A stretch of DNA of 64,000 nucleotides from Plecoglossus altivelis (taxonomy: Eukaryota > Chordata > Actinopteri > Osmeriformes > Plecoglossidae), in NCBI GenBank assembly GCA_036571765.1, contig BROE01000009.1, positions 6,738,652-6,802,651 on the forward strand, written 5' to 3'. Of the stretch, positions 13,301 through 23,819 are shown one piece after another (the first letter of the stretch is position 1; each line of letters begins with the position of its first letter). A program made the translations under genes and the position numbers. The notes under the pieces were generated by a model. That model saw only the letters and a program-made list of their open reading frames with translations, made no database searches and was not told the DNA's origin.

Positions 13301-16237
13301 AGGCCGACGGCATATTTATGGCAACAATGTTTAATTTTATCAGTGATTCATAACGTAGAAGTTGATAAGTTTCAGTCACGTTTGTCAAAACGATTGATTT
13401 TACGTTTGTAGTTCACACATTGGTCACCCTGGTAATATAGGCCGTAGGAGTCAAGGCAAACATGAGACGTGAAAACATATTGTCATAGGTCTAGGCTGTG
13501 GAGAAGGGGGATAGAGCTCTGCGTGCGCATGGTATAGTGTATGGGTTTGTGTTTCAAGGATCGTGAGAGGGAGAGAGAGAGTGTGGATTCACCGATATGA
13601 CACTGAGATAAGCGAAGGAGCATTATTGAAGGTTCTGTAGCACAAATCAGACAGAGACACTCAATGTATTTGCTGTAGCCTAAAATAATGGTTAAACAAT
13701 TTAACCAGCAGCCTACCACGCCGATGTGTACCAAGTGTGTTTAAGGATGTGTTGACATAACAGTATAGCCTTCTAAATATACAGTTTTAATCACACTGAA
13801 AATGGAAAGGTATTTTTGGATGCATACACTCGTGCCGTATTCACAAAACGCATCCAGACATTAGTTATGGCTGGTAAACAAACAATGCAGACCCCCCCCC
13901 CTCCCCCCAAGAGGATGTGACATAAGTGTTTTTGTCCAAAAAAAGATGTCTGTTAGATTTTCTTCTTGAAGACAACCTTTAGCTACCAACGTAAGAACAA
14001 GCCCTCATCGTACATCATCCAAATGTAATATTGAGTCCATGCGCGTGTTTCCGTTCGCGCTACGCTTGCACACACGACTTTAACTTTTGTTCACCAAGAT
14101 CATTAGAGGTCATATATCCATTCATATTAACATGATCAACGTGCACACAGTGCGGCTCGATACCCAACCTGAACAAGTGGAATGAAGGTTTGGGGACTTG
14201 AAAAGTGTGATATTGCGGGTCAATTGTTGTGTAATTGATTCATAATGAGGAGCGTTTTTCGTTGCTCAGATAGAAAGAAGGAAAAATCACGAGCTTTTAT
14301 ATTTTATATCTGAATTCCTAAAAAAAAGCGTCACTACGCAGTTTGAGATCTATACTTTTAACATTCAAAGCTGCCACTTTGTAGTAATGCGCTTTTAAAG
14401 TAGGCCTACATGAGCGATCACAGCAATTCAATGCATGCACCTATGGGAAGGCCTGTAGTGTCATTTGGAAGAATAATTGGATCATTAAATTTCGATTTAA
14501 GGTGAAGGCACGCACTTACATAAACAGAGCCGACGGTGCGGACTTGATGAATGTATTTCTTCCGTTCCTGCTCTCTCTTCAGGATCGTTCTCTCCGACAA
14601 ATCATCTTTCACGCTGATAACAAATCAGCACTTGTTCTTTAACAGTAAGTTGAGGAAGATGGCACGATTCCTATATGTAGACTGCAGGCTACAAAATCTG
14701 AATGCCAAGAGTAGTCTAATTCATTTGATCTACTCAGACCCTTACGAAAGATCGAATTTCTTATCTACACATTCGATTATTTGTGAATATTAGTGCTAAT
14801 TGCATTGACAGAAATATCCTCAAATATATGCTGGAATACTTCGACAACTAATTGATAATATAGACGATCGGTTAATATTGTCGTCAATAACTATTTTATT
14901 ATGTTTAGTGATGTAAGTGATTGGAGCTAAAAACGTCCTTGTTTTTAAAACTCACAGGGAGTTTAACGTTTTTATTTCGGATTTATAGTGAATACGGACA
15001 AAGTCATAAATTGTTGTTCTAGAACAAAATATTTTTGTCTTGAGTTTTTGTTTCTTTATGACTCACGACAACTTCCCATTTAATGATTTATTTTGCTTAC
15101 TGCTTAGTTGGATTTATGTAAAAAACAAAAACAAAAAAAAACATAAATTACAATGGTGTTCGGTGTTTAGTGGAGAATGTTGCATATAATCTTTCATTAA
15201 AGCCCGGCAAAGAAACTGTTGAAGTAATGTAAAAATGACCAGAAATTGATTTATATTAAGTGTTATTTATCATCAGCGTGATACATTTGAGTTAGTGACA
15301 GTGGCACAGACAGAACGAGAAACGCATGGGTCAGTGTTAGTTTTTCGTGACCTTTTCGGAAAAAAATAGACGTAGATAATATCCAATCTGTTTTGCAGGA
15401 ACAAGAAGGATCTCAACTGCAGAAACGATTCGAGTAGTCACGGACCACCCAGGCATACATATTCAGACTCTTATGAAATAGGCTACTTGGCAAAATTCCT
15501 CAAGTTATTTTTTGTCGCACTGCCAAAGAACGTACTCATGCTTGATCTCCCCCTGTTTTTCTTACGTTTCATATTTTTCATTTCTGCTCTTATTTTCGAT
15601 TATATTCTTATTTCTGCTCTCTTTCCTTGTATATGGTTTCCTGAATTGGGACTAGAGCAGCTGTGTCCTTCTGCTGACCCTTATTTCTTGTCGTTGACCT
15701 CTTCTGTTTACACCCCCATCTTGTATCTCTCCCTCTCTCCCTCTCTCGGTCTCTCTCCTATTCTAAGCTTTCTACAACTCTTTCTCATTGTATCTTCAAC
15801 CCTGTCTCTCTCCTGCTCTCACTCTCATATCTTTCTTACGTTGTCTTTCATGAACTCAGCTGCTCTCTCTCTCCATTTCTCTCACCACTTCACTAGGAAA
15901 CCAGGCAGGTTACTCTCTTCTCTCTCCACATCTCACCCGTTCACCCTCTCTTGTCTTCCCCCTCTCTCTGACACAGACGCAGAGTGGCTTGCCCACAGTG
16001 AGCAGCTATGCCACAGTGCCCAGCATCCCTCCCTACCACCCTCCCACCCAAGTGTCGCCCTACATGGGGTACAGCGTCACCACGTCGGCCTATGTGACCG
16101 GTCACACATGGCAAGCGCCCAATGGCAGTGCTCTCTCTCCCCACAGCTGTGATGGCGCCGCCCCGCTGGCCTTCAAGAGTATGACAGTCAACCGGGATGC
16201 TTTTCACCCCTGTCACAGCCTCAGCACTGTAAACTGA
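9057..16237 (+). CDS. pax9: Pax9 paired-box transcription factor (whole gene, 4 coding exons)
   Basis: Pax9 is a nuclear DNA-binding regulator of pharyngeal pouch, tooth, palate and sclerotome development. The joined exons give 345 residues, against 341 in human PAX9. Residues about 4-131 are a full paired domain, beginning [20 protein letters not shown]. The repressor-binding octapeptide region, HSVTDILGI, is at about 197-205. There is no homeodomain, as in all Pax1/9 proteins. TPTVVKHIRTYKQRDPG in the paired domain matches Pax9; Pax1 has TPNVVKHIRDYKQGDPG. The start ATG (9057-9059) has A at -3 and G at +4, and its codon structure ATG-G | AG-CCA is the conserved Pax9 exon 1/2 split. Introns are 482, 2019 and 3642 bp, all GT-AG, and every junction keeps frame. 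No break is seen, so the gene looks functional. The convergent slc25a21 downstream supports the ortholog call. Confidence 0.97.
9543..10175 (+). CDS. pax9: pax9 coding exon 2 (paired domain and octapeptide)
   Basis: The acceptor is ...GCTACCAG before AGCCAGCC; the donor is GTAAGA at 10176. The exon encodes residues 2 to 212 plus one base of codon 213, covering the whole paired domain (both helix-turn-helix subdomains and linker) and the octapeptide. An ATG at 9533 lies in the intron and is not the start. Compared with human there are small changes such as CDKFNLPSVSS for CDKYNVPSVSS, all conservative. Confidence 0.97.
10252..10318. repeat. Compound (TG)n(GA)n microsatellite in pax9 intron 2
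   Basis: About 27 bp of TG repeats (10252-10278) run straight into about 40 bp of GA repeats (10279-10318), starting roughly 77 bp after the exon 2 donor. It is the longest simple repeat inside pax9 and likely length-polymorphic. Confidence 0.95.
10319..12194 (+). other. pax9: Rest of pax9 intron 2
   Basis: Mostly unique AT-rich sequence. It holds a short CAAA-type repeat at 11619-11649 and a small CGCGCACA/CACACA patch near 11880-11910. No further exon is seen; short open frames here lack any domain. Confidence 0.7.
12195..12334 (+). CDS. pax9: pax9 coding exon 3
   Basis: The acceptor TTTTGCCCCCAG precedes TTAGTGACAG and the donor is GTAACA. The exon completes codon 213 (A + TT, Ile) and encodes to residue 259: ISDSPSYSTAKLEEWSAINR, then TNFPPASSPLVNGLDKAHLE, then PEAKYSQ. 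It matches the human exon 3 segment with the KVEEW and EAKYGQ signatures. It is part of the transactivation region and ends in phase 0. Confidence 0.95.
12335..15976 (+). other. pax9: pax9 intron 3
   Basis: AT-rich and mainly unique. It contains a C-rich run at about 13893-13907, a GTAGGCCTAC palindrome at 14400-14409, A-rich CAAAAA sequence near 15120-15140, and a long CT-rich stretch (about 15715-15976) that runs into the exon 4 acceptor as an unusually long polypyrimidine tract. No coding exon is seen; the 221-codon frame at 15487-16152 is a product of the CT-rich tract and is out of frame with exon 4. Confidence 0.75.
15977..16237 (+). CDS. pax9: pax9 coding exon 4 (C-terminus)
   Basis: The acceptor TCTGACACAG precedes ACGCAGAGTGGC. 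The exon encodes residues 260-345, from TQSGLPTVSSYATVPSIPPY through the QVSPYMGYS and ALSPHSCD blocks shared with vertebrate Pax9, ending SLSTVN and TGA (16235-16237). A second AG six bases inside the exon (ACGCAG before AGT) would drop Thr-Gln without shifting frame; which one is used cannot be told from sequence. Confidence 0.95.
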   Translation, partial: TQSGLPTVSSYATVPSIPPYHPPTQVSPYMGYSVTTSAYVTGHTWQAPNGSALSPHSCDGAAPLAFKSMTVNRDAFHPCHSLSTVN

Positions 16238-16464
16238 AAACGGAGGGGAGGGAAGGAGAGGGGTGGAGAACCGGGGGTGGGTGGGTGGGGGTGGAGGAGG
16301 AGAGTAGCAGAAGGCGCCCCTCTGTCCCCTGGTGTCCTGTGTGGGTATGTCAACATCCTCTCCTCTGTATTTATGAAGGACCTTCTCCAAGGGCTGACTC
16401 CAGTGCTGTTCGTCTTGGGGGGAAGATCTGCTTAACACCAGCTCAACACGTCATTAAAAATAAA
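16238..16464 (+). other. pax9: pax9 3'UTR, first candidate poly(A) signal
   Basis: The sequence after the stop codon is G-rich at first, then holds AATAAA at 16459-16464, the first canonical signal downstream. Longer 3'UTRs are quite possible because related vertebrate genes use distal sites. This is a motif call only. Confidence 0.45.
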
Positions 16465-19150
16465 GACACGAGGAAGGAAAGTGTTTCCATCCTAAATTAC
16501 AGGCCTGGCCTGCTGGTCGACACAACACAGCAGGACAGGTGTACTGAGGGACATAGGTGTCCTCACATCAACATTGTGATATCTAATACGGAGAGCTTAT
16601 CTCTGAATTTCATGTCTACAAACTTCACTGTGTCCGGGAAAAGAGGGGTAGGCCTGTGGCATGACTTCACAAATAAGCAATCTCAAGAAAAAGAAAATTG
16701 TTTGCATTTAAGTGTTTCAGGGTGTTTATCAATTTCCATTGTTTTTTAATGTTTGTACTTGATTATTGTTTTTATTGTTTTCATAAAAGCATCAGTTTTA
16801 CTGACCATCGTTTATATCACTTCTCTCAAAATGTAGCGTTATCATGAGCTCCGAGGGATGATTTTATTATGTTTATTTATTAAGGTACTTTGAATGAAGT
16901 GCAATTCCTACCGGCTCACATCATCACAGAGACAGTATATGGGATTTTCAATGCACATTTAGACAAGATTGGCTTTGGTCTTCATTTTATTGAATGTCAT
17001 TACGAACATTAAACATTATGAGTGGAGAGGATGCACAGTTCTAAACGTTGCACAATGAAATTGAATGTATCTTATTAAATTGTGTGAATGTTACTCATTT
17101 CTATGAATTGTTGCTGTCTGTGAGCCAAAATGGTGGCTGTAACGTTAAAGCCAAAATGGCTCTGTTGAACGACACAACGGTGCCCCTGATCATCCTTCAA
17201 ACGCGTTTTATATCACCCACCTTTCATTAATTCTACACCTAAATTGCACCTTGACATTATTAACCTGTAAGCATGTGTGCTTGTAGGCTAGCCTATGTGC
17301 TATGCTACCAAGCAGAAGTGTATTAACAGTGCCTTTCTGCATGGTAGTACCACAAGCCATCATGACCCGAGTATGTTTGGCGTCCCAACTGCGAGGAAAA
17401 ACATATCCTATGTGTAACCTATAAACTAATACAAACGAATTATTGCACATTGCGAGTAAACGGGTCTGAACGATTTAATCAGGTGGAAAAGTGAATTTAC
17501 TATTTAAATGTAGGGACCACATCAAAATGAGATTAAGTTTAGTGATAACAGGGACGGTGCTCATTTGTCAGGCGCCAAGAGTATGTAAATAGAGCAGTCT
17601 TTTATGGCTGCTTTATGCTAAGGAATGTTGCGGACGACTTGCTTTTTGAAGACTTGAACGCGTCATCCAAGAGTACCTCAAAACGTGCGATTACATTTTC
17701 TCACTCCAATAATTGCATTCTATTTTCGGTGAAAGACATGTTCGTGTTTTCTATAGCCTAATATATCCAGCAGACTTGTTGGTCACATTTGGAGAAAACA
17801 GGCAATGGACGTACGCAGTGGGGCAATTGGTTGCGTGTTTACAGAAGGAAAGAGCCGTGTTGGATTAACTCTGCAGTGAGAGAGCCACCAAGACTGAACG
17901 AATTTGACTGTGGTCTCAGAGGCAACCTGGCTCGTGACCTTGCAAGCACGCACTCATTAAGTCCTGCGCAAACAGACAGGCAGCAAGGGACTGAGGTTGC
18001 GGGGAGCTTTTCTTAAAGTTGGCAGCATTTACATAGCCTCGCAATATGAATCCCCCCTACCTCTCCCATTCATATCCATAAACCAGAGGGGATGGGTGTG
18101 TCTAGTCATGCCCCCCCCCCCAAGCCACCCACCCCCTCAACGCTACAGCATAAACAGCCCCTTTCGTGTGGCAATATAAACACTGCTCCCGACGCGAAGG
18201 CTGATTTGACTTGGAAAGCATTCCCTCCCGCATCCAGTGGTCACGGACCGTTGCTCAGGGATCGTAGTGTTTTTTTTTGACCGTATGCGAACCACATCAT
18301 AGGGCTGCTGGCAGACGATGCTCCAGCACTCGTCAGGCATCGCAGTAATGATGATGATAGCAAAAAAACAATCCTTAAACTTTCAGACAGGAGCACAGGT
18401 CTCTTTCCACTGTACGCTAGCTATAGTAACAGCTAAACAGTAAAGCACGCATAGCCTTTCAGATTTCCTTTGACTCATAGCAGGAACCGAAATGTGGTTG
18501 TGCTAATCAACGCCAGCGTTTTTAAGTCTGTGATCAGTATGTTAGTAAACAAGAGACGTTTCAGAAAAGCCTAATAACCTTGAGGCTGTCCCAGTGCCTA
18601 ATGTAGGCAAGTTACAGGATTGAGGTCTAAAACATCTCTATTTCTAAACCAGGGAGAAATGTTTAAACTGGGGAGAAACACATGTTTCTAATGAATGGTG
18701 TTGAGTCTGGGTCAGTTGTCATGGTTATCTTTAAACTTGCCTACGCGCAATCAGAAACAAGACCGACAGCGGTGCAGATACACTAAGCAGCTCACTCTTA
18801 CGGCAAGACACCGCTCATGTGGGTTCATGTCCGTTGGAATAGTTGAAAAAACATACTGACAACAGCCAGACTATTTTCCTAAATGTATACATTAAAAAAC
18901 GTTAACATACAGGTGAGTAAAAAGCGTGAGTGCACCAGTTTTCTCAGGGAATGTTCCAGGGCTGTTGTGTTCTTGTCTGTGTCTGCGAAAGGCGTGCCTC
19001 CTGCGTTTAATCAGGCCTTGACGGAACACTAATTAATGGGCTTCGAGGCTTTAATATAAACATACACACATAATCACATACACTGATCTGCTGTGCAGCC
19101 ACCATACATGGGATTGCTATGGGAAAAGGGAAGCTTATGTATGATTGCAG
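16465..19150. other. pax9-slc25a21 spacer, proximal part
   Basis: Mostly unique AT-rich sequence with no recognisable coding exon. Short open frames (for example 16285-16749 and 17789-18016) have no domain. The stretch 17560-17680 carries ATGTAAAT (17583-17590) and TTTATGG (about 17600) motifs and low repeat content. A poly-C run lies at about 18111-18121. About 19000-19060 has an ACTAATTAATGGG homeobox-type motif. Confidence 0.55.
17521..17690. promoter_or_regulatory. Candidate regulatory island downstream of pax9
   Basis: Unique sequence containing an octamer-like ATGTAAAT (17583-17590), a Hox/Cdx-like TTTATGG about 10 bp further on, and GGAATGTTG, about 1.3 kb past the pax9 stop. Motif content alone suggests an enhancer; conservation has not been tested. 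Confidence 0.25.
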
Positions 19151-20525
19151 TGCCTGCCTAAAAGGGAAACGGAGAGAATGTGTATTCTGTCAAGTGAGGG
19201 TGAGGACTGAACATTGGGAGTGAGGTAAGAACATGAGAGGGTGGGGTGGAGTGAGTCAGTTTCTGACTACCAGGTTCAGGATCAGGAAAGAGGTGAAAAG
19301 GGGGGAGGGAGTGGGGGGCAAAAGAGCAGTTCAGCAGTTGCATTGTAATGCAACTCAAGAACATGTAGCACTTGCTACAATACCCCCCCCCCAACAAAAA
19401 CACACACACACAGGCATTCAACACTCCATTAGGACGCAAACGGGTGAAGCGTTTACTGCTCCATCCATCTTCAGGGTTCAGTTGTTTGTCCATCATCACC
19501 ATCGACCCCCAAGCCAGCCAACCCTAGTCACACACTCATCACTCCTGTCAACTGGAAACTTGATGCAACTTAACCTGCCACTCACTACCAGGTGCTGAGA
19601 GAGGGAGAGATGGTCAGAGCGAAAGAAAGAAGGGAGGGCAAGAGAGAGAAAGAGGGAGATGTGAAAAAAGAGAGCGAGTGAGAGGTGAGAGAGACAGATA
19701 ATGATGTTCTAAGGGGAGCATCCCTCAAGGTTAAGATACTAATATCTGTGTATGTGTATGTCTGTTCGTTTGAGAGTGAGTGTGTGTCCTTGCATGCATG
19801 TATGTGATGGAGATATTTGGAAAACATTGTAGTCTCTACATTTGAATATGTTGGGACTGTTTGTTTTGTAGCCTTTGCTAAAATAAATTGTTGCTAATCC
19901 AGCCTCCAGCGACCCGGAGAGAGAGAAGACTGTTGCCCAGCTCAGGCTGTCAGGCTCTGAAGTACACACACACATCGTACAAATACACTTAAACACAAAC
20001 ACTTTTAATTAATTGGTGAAATCAGTACAGAACGCTCCAAAGGCACATAAAGGTCTCTTAATCAAACCATTTCAAGCTTCCTCCTTAGGACGGACACAAT
20101 TTCTCAGGACACACGGCCTAATACGATTAACAGGATGTTGAATTGCTTAGGTATCATAAACTGTAATTAAACACCGGCATGAATATCTCACAATCTTAAA
20201 GCTTCAAGAAATGTTCTGAATGTTCCAGGAAGAGCTTCTCTCTGCTTGCTCCAGTCTGACAGCTGCTTTAGGAACACAGTACAGGAAAAGGAAGGGACAT
20301 CCTTCAGTTTTTCACTGTCGTTAGTTGAACAGTGTTGAAGCCGTGTGCTCATGCACCTGTTAGTGGTGTGTGTGTGCATGCATTTGTCTCAGCGTGTGCA
20401 GGTGTGAGCGTGTGGACACACGTGTGTGCGTGTGTGTGGGACTTGTCGTTTGTGTTCATCTGCTGAAAACATTAAATGGAGTTGCAGAGCAATGTGAAGG
20501 TTTACTGCAGGATGAAAGAATTAGG
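19151..20525. other. Spacer, simple-repeat-rich part
   Basis: The repeat-rich landscape of the right side begins about here: C-run plus CA repeats (19382-19412), GA-rich DNA (19598-19705), and TG-rich patches (19745-19805, 20365-20450). Its right portion should include the slc25a21 3'UTR, but I could not choose a poly(A) signal with confidence. Confidence 0.55.
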
Positions 20526-20815
20526 AGGTTGGATGGAGGATGTATGTTGAAGAATGTAGGGTGGAAGTTGGAAGACAAAAGGGTGTTTGATGGAGGATGT
20601 AGGGTGGAGGATGTTTGATGAAGGATGGAGTATGTAGGATGTTTGATGAAGGATGTAGGGTGGAGGATGAAGGATGTTTGTCAACGAACGGAGGATGTTT
20701 GATAAAGGAAGTTTGATGAAGGCTGGAGGATGTTTGATGATGTAGGATGTAGAGTGAAGGATAGAGGATGGAAGATGTTTGATATAGAATTGAGGATCTT
20801 TGATGTAGGATGACA
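20526..20815. repeat. Degenerate minisatellite (GGATGTTTGATGAAGGA type)
   Basis: Units such as GGATGTTTGATGAAGG and GGATGTAGGGTGGA recur about every 14-28 bp, giving long meaningless frames on both strands. It lies just downstream of the slc25a21 stop codon, so it would be in or near its 3'UTR. Confidence 0.85.
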
Positions 20816-20855
20816 TGTTTAACGCAGTGGGTGGGCTGTCTGTGGCATCTTCACT

Positions 20856-20917
20856 TCACCAGTTTGTCTGCAGCCATTTAGACATGTACTCATAAACAAG
20901 TAACATCACAGCTCCAC
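20856..20917 (-). CDS. slc25a21: slc25a21 exon 10 (last coding)
   Basis: After acceptor ...CCATGTAG it completes a split Gly and encodes GAVMLLVYEYMSKWLQTNW, then TGA (20856-20858). This is the end of the sixth transmembrane helix and the carrier C-terminus; human ends YSWLQENW. Confidence 0.95.
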
Positions 20918-23764
20918 CTACATGGAAAGATAGAGGGAGGAAGGTAGAGAGACAGAAAGAGGCAAAAAAGGGAAAGACCAAGAGAAGTAGAGCGGGAGAG
21001 ATGGAGGAAGGGAGAGATGATGTTGAGACGGAGAGAGTGAGTGAAGTAAGGAAGGAAGAAAGAAGAGATGGAAGGAGGTAGAAAGGCAGGGGGTGTGAGA
21101 AAGAGGATGTGAGGGTCAAAAGGAGGGAGGGAAAGACAGAAAAAGAAAGGAAGAGATGGAGGAAGAGGAAGTTTCAGACAAGGAGAGATTTCTCTCTCCT
21201 TGGGAAAGAATGTGGCTACTGAAACGACCAAAGGCAAGCCTTTCATTCTCACAGCAACCAGGGCCAGTGAAAAAACAAGAGGGAGGAACAGGAGAACATA
21301 GAAAAGGTCACCTGGTCCAAGTCTCATGATCTTGGGAACCAATCCTTTGTACAAGGCCAAGTACCTAGAAGAAGGAGAGAGAAAACCCCATTAAAACTGC
21401 TACACTTCCAATACGTCTTGATAATTAGATACCACGTATGCTAAAAATGCCGGCATGCCTATAGAAGCGTTGCTGGCGAGGGCCCTGTGCAGGCGCCTGT
21501 CTGCCTGTCTCTCCAGGTAAGGTCCAGAGAGGTCTAATGACCAGTCTTGGAGGTGTACCTGCCCTGCTAATGCGTTCAAGGTGATCACTGGCTGGCCAGG
21601 CCGTCTCCCCCCCATCGCCCCTCCGTCCCACCCTGTGCCCCCGCCACTGATGGCGTTAATAAGGCTCGACCCACTTCCTCCCTGGCCCTCTGTCTGATTA
21701 GATTGACCTGCCGAGCGCCGTGTGCCTCGTTAGGACGAGCTTAACGACGTCTCCCATAGGGACCACTAATTAGCTGGGACTGTGTTGTGTTAGGGAAGGG
21801 GACTGGATGTGGCGCAGGGGGCACCCCCTCTCAGCGGCCCTGGAAAGAGGGGCCTTCAGTCGATGCCACTACCCACGACTCCCCCCCCTCTCTCTCCAGG
21901 TCTGGGGCCACTAACAACTACCATCTCAATGGTGCTGCCCAGCAAACATGGGGACTGGAGCATATCAAGGGCAGTCACCATTGTGAACATGCAGGATCTG
22001 TCCACGAACCAAGTCTTGCATGAGACTAATCATCCTCCTGATAGAATTATCACCCTGCAAAAGATATGCAGAGAGAATACACAGTTCAACCACACGGCTA
22101 AACATATCATAAATTATTAACTGCTGTATGTATAATTGTTTCTAAACCTATGTGTCAGACCTCCACACCCAGTGCCAGACCTCCACACCTAGGGCCAGAC
22201 CTCCACACCCAGCCCAAGATCTCCACACCCAGGCCTGGACCTCCACACCCAGGCCCAGTCCTCCACATCCTGCCCCAGACCTCCACATCCAGGCATAGAC
22301 CTCCACACCCAAGCCAAGACCTCCACATCCGACCCTAGACCTCCATACCCAGCCCAGACCTCCTTACCCTTCCTCCCGGTATACCAGAGCCATGGTCTGG
22401 AAGCAGGTGCGATACTTGATCACTCCTGGTATTGGCTGAGGCCCCTGGATGCGGCTCTTGGCCACGTCGAAGGGAATGTTCACGCAGGAGGAGATGGTTC
22501 CTGACAGCAGGCCAATGGCAAACTTCCTCAGGAACTCCAGACCTGGGTCCTGGCAGGTATGAGGGGAAAGTAAAGAGAGAGACATCAACAGAGAAACATT
22601 GTAGATAGACAAACATCATCAGAGAGAACTATCGACAGAAAGAGACATCAATAGAGAGAGAGAGACATAAATAGTGAGAGGGAGACACCATCAGAGTGAG
22701 GGAGAGAGTTACACCAAGAGAGAGAGGGAGAGACATCAATAGAGAGAGGGGGAGAGAGACATCAACAGAGAGAAAGTGAGAGAGAAACACCATCAGATAA
22801 TGATTGTGATCATCAGAGAGGGAGAGATCATCGAGATTGATCAGGAGAGATAAATCAACATTTAGAGAAATCCGCAGAAAACACAAGATCAACATTGTGA
22901 GGGATATCAACAAAGAGAGACAGACGTCAACAAAGAGTTTGACACCGTGAGGAGGACATCTAACCAAGAGAGACTAGTCAAGAGGGAGATCAACAGGAGG
23001 CATCAGCCCATGGAAAGATGCACGGAAAGAGAGAGGCACAGGGAGCACAGAGAGACAAAGGCATATGAAGCACAGCTGCATCTGTTGCACATCTCTCATA
23101 CATCCGTCTAATGTTTTACAAGAAACAGTCTGGCAGACTGTAAAATCCCACTGCATAATAACATAAAATACCAGGTTTTGGATGTGAAAATCACTAGAAG
23201 ATTACAGCCTGATAGAAAAAATAGTTGGATTAAAAGAAGATGTCAAAAAGCCATACATGCCATACAGAGTGAGTGGAAAGGAATAGATAGAAAGAGAGGC
23301 AGTGAGGGAAAGGGAGAGAGAGGAAGAGAAAGAGAGAGAGAGAACACGTGAGTGTCTGCATGTGTGAGAGAACGAGTGCACTGGGGCTTGCGCATATGAT
23401 TGCAAAGCTGGCATGAAAGCCCTGATCATTTTATGGTAGCGGGGGGCAGATTAGTGCTTCCTGGCAGCTCTCTGATTGGGTGAATTTAGGAAGAGCGGAT
23501 TTCTAAAGAGGGTTCATACAGGCAGACTGTGGAGGCATATGGGGACAATTTGGGTAATTGGGCTGTGACTCGGCACAGTGGTATTACTGTACCAGAGAAG
23601 CCCAAACTCAGCGAGCTCTGACAGCTAATTAGCCAAGATATTTTTACAAATGACAGTGGCCTTGTTGCTTCGGACCTGGCTGGAATGGCAGGACACCCTA
23701 AGTGGTGAGGTAAATCAACAGCTAATCCCTTCTTCTTTTGCTAGGATGTATGTGGTGTTAGGGC

Positions 23765-23819
<55 letters not shown>

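Noticed and set aside
15487..16152. 221-codon frame across the pax9 exon 4 acceptor
   Set aside because: It is driven by CT-rich DNA (Ser/Leu-rich) and is out of frame with the pax9 exon.
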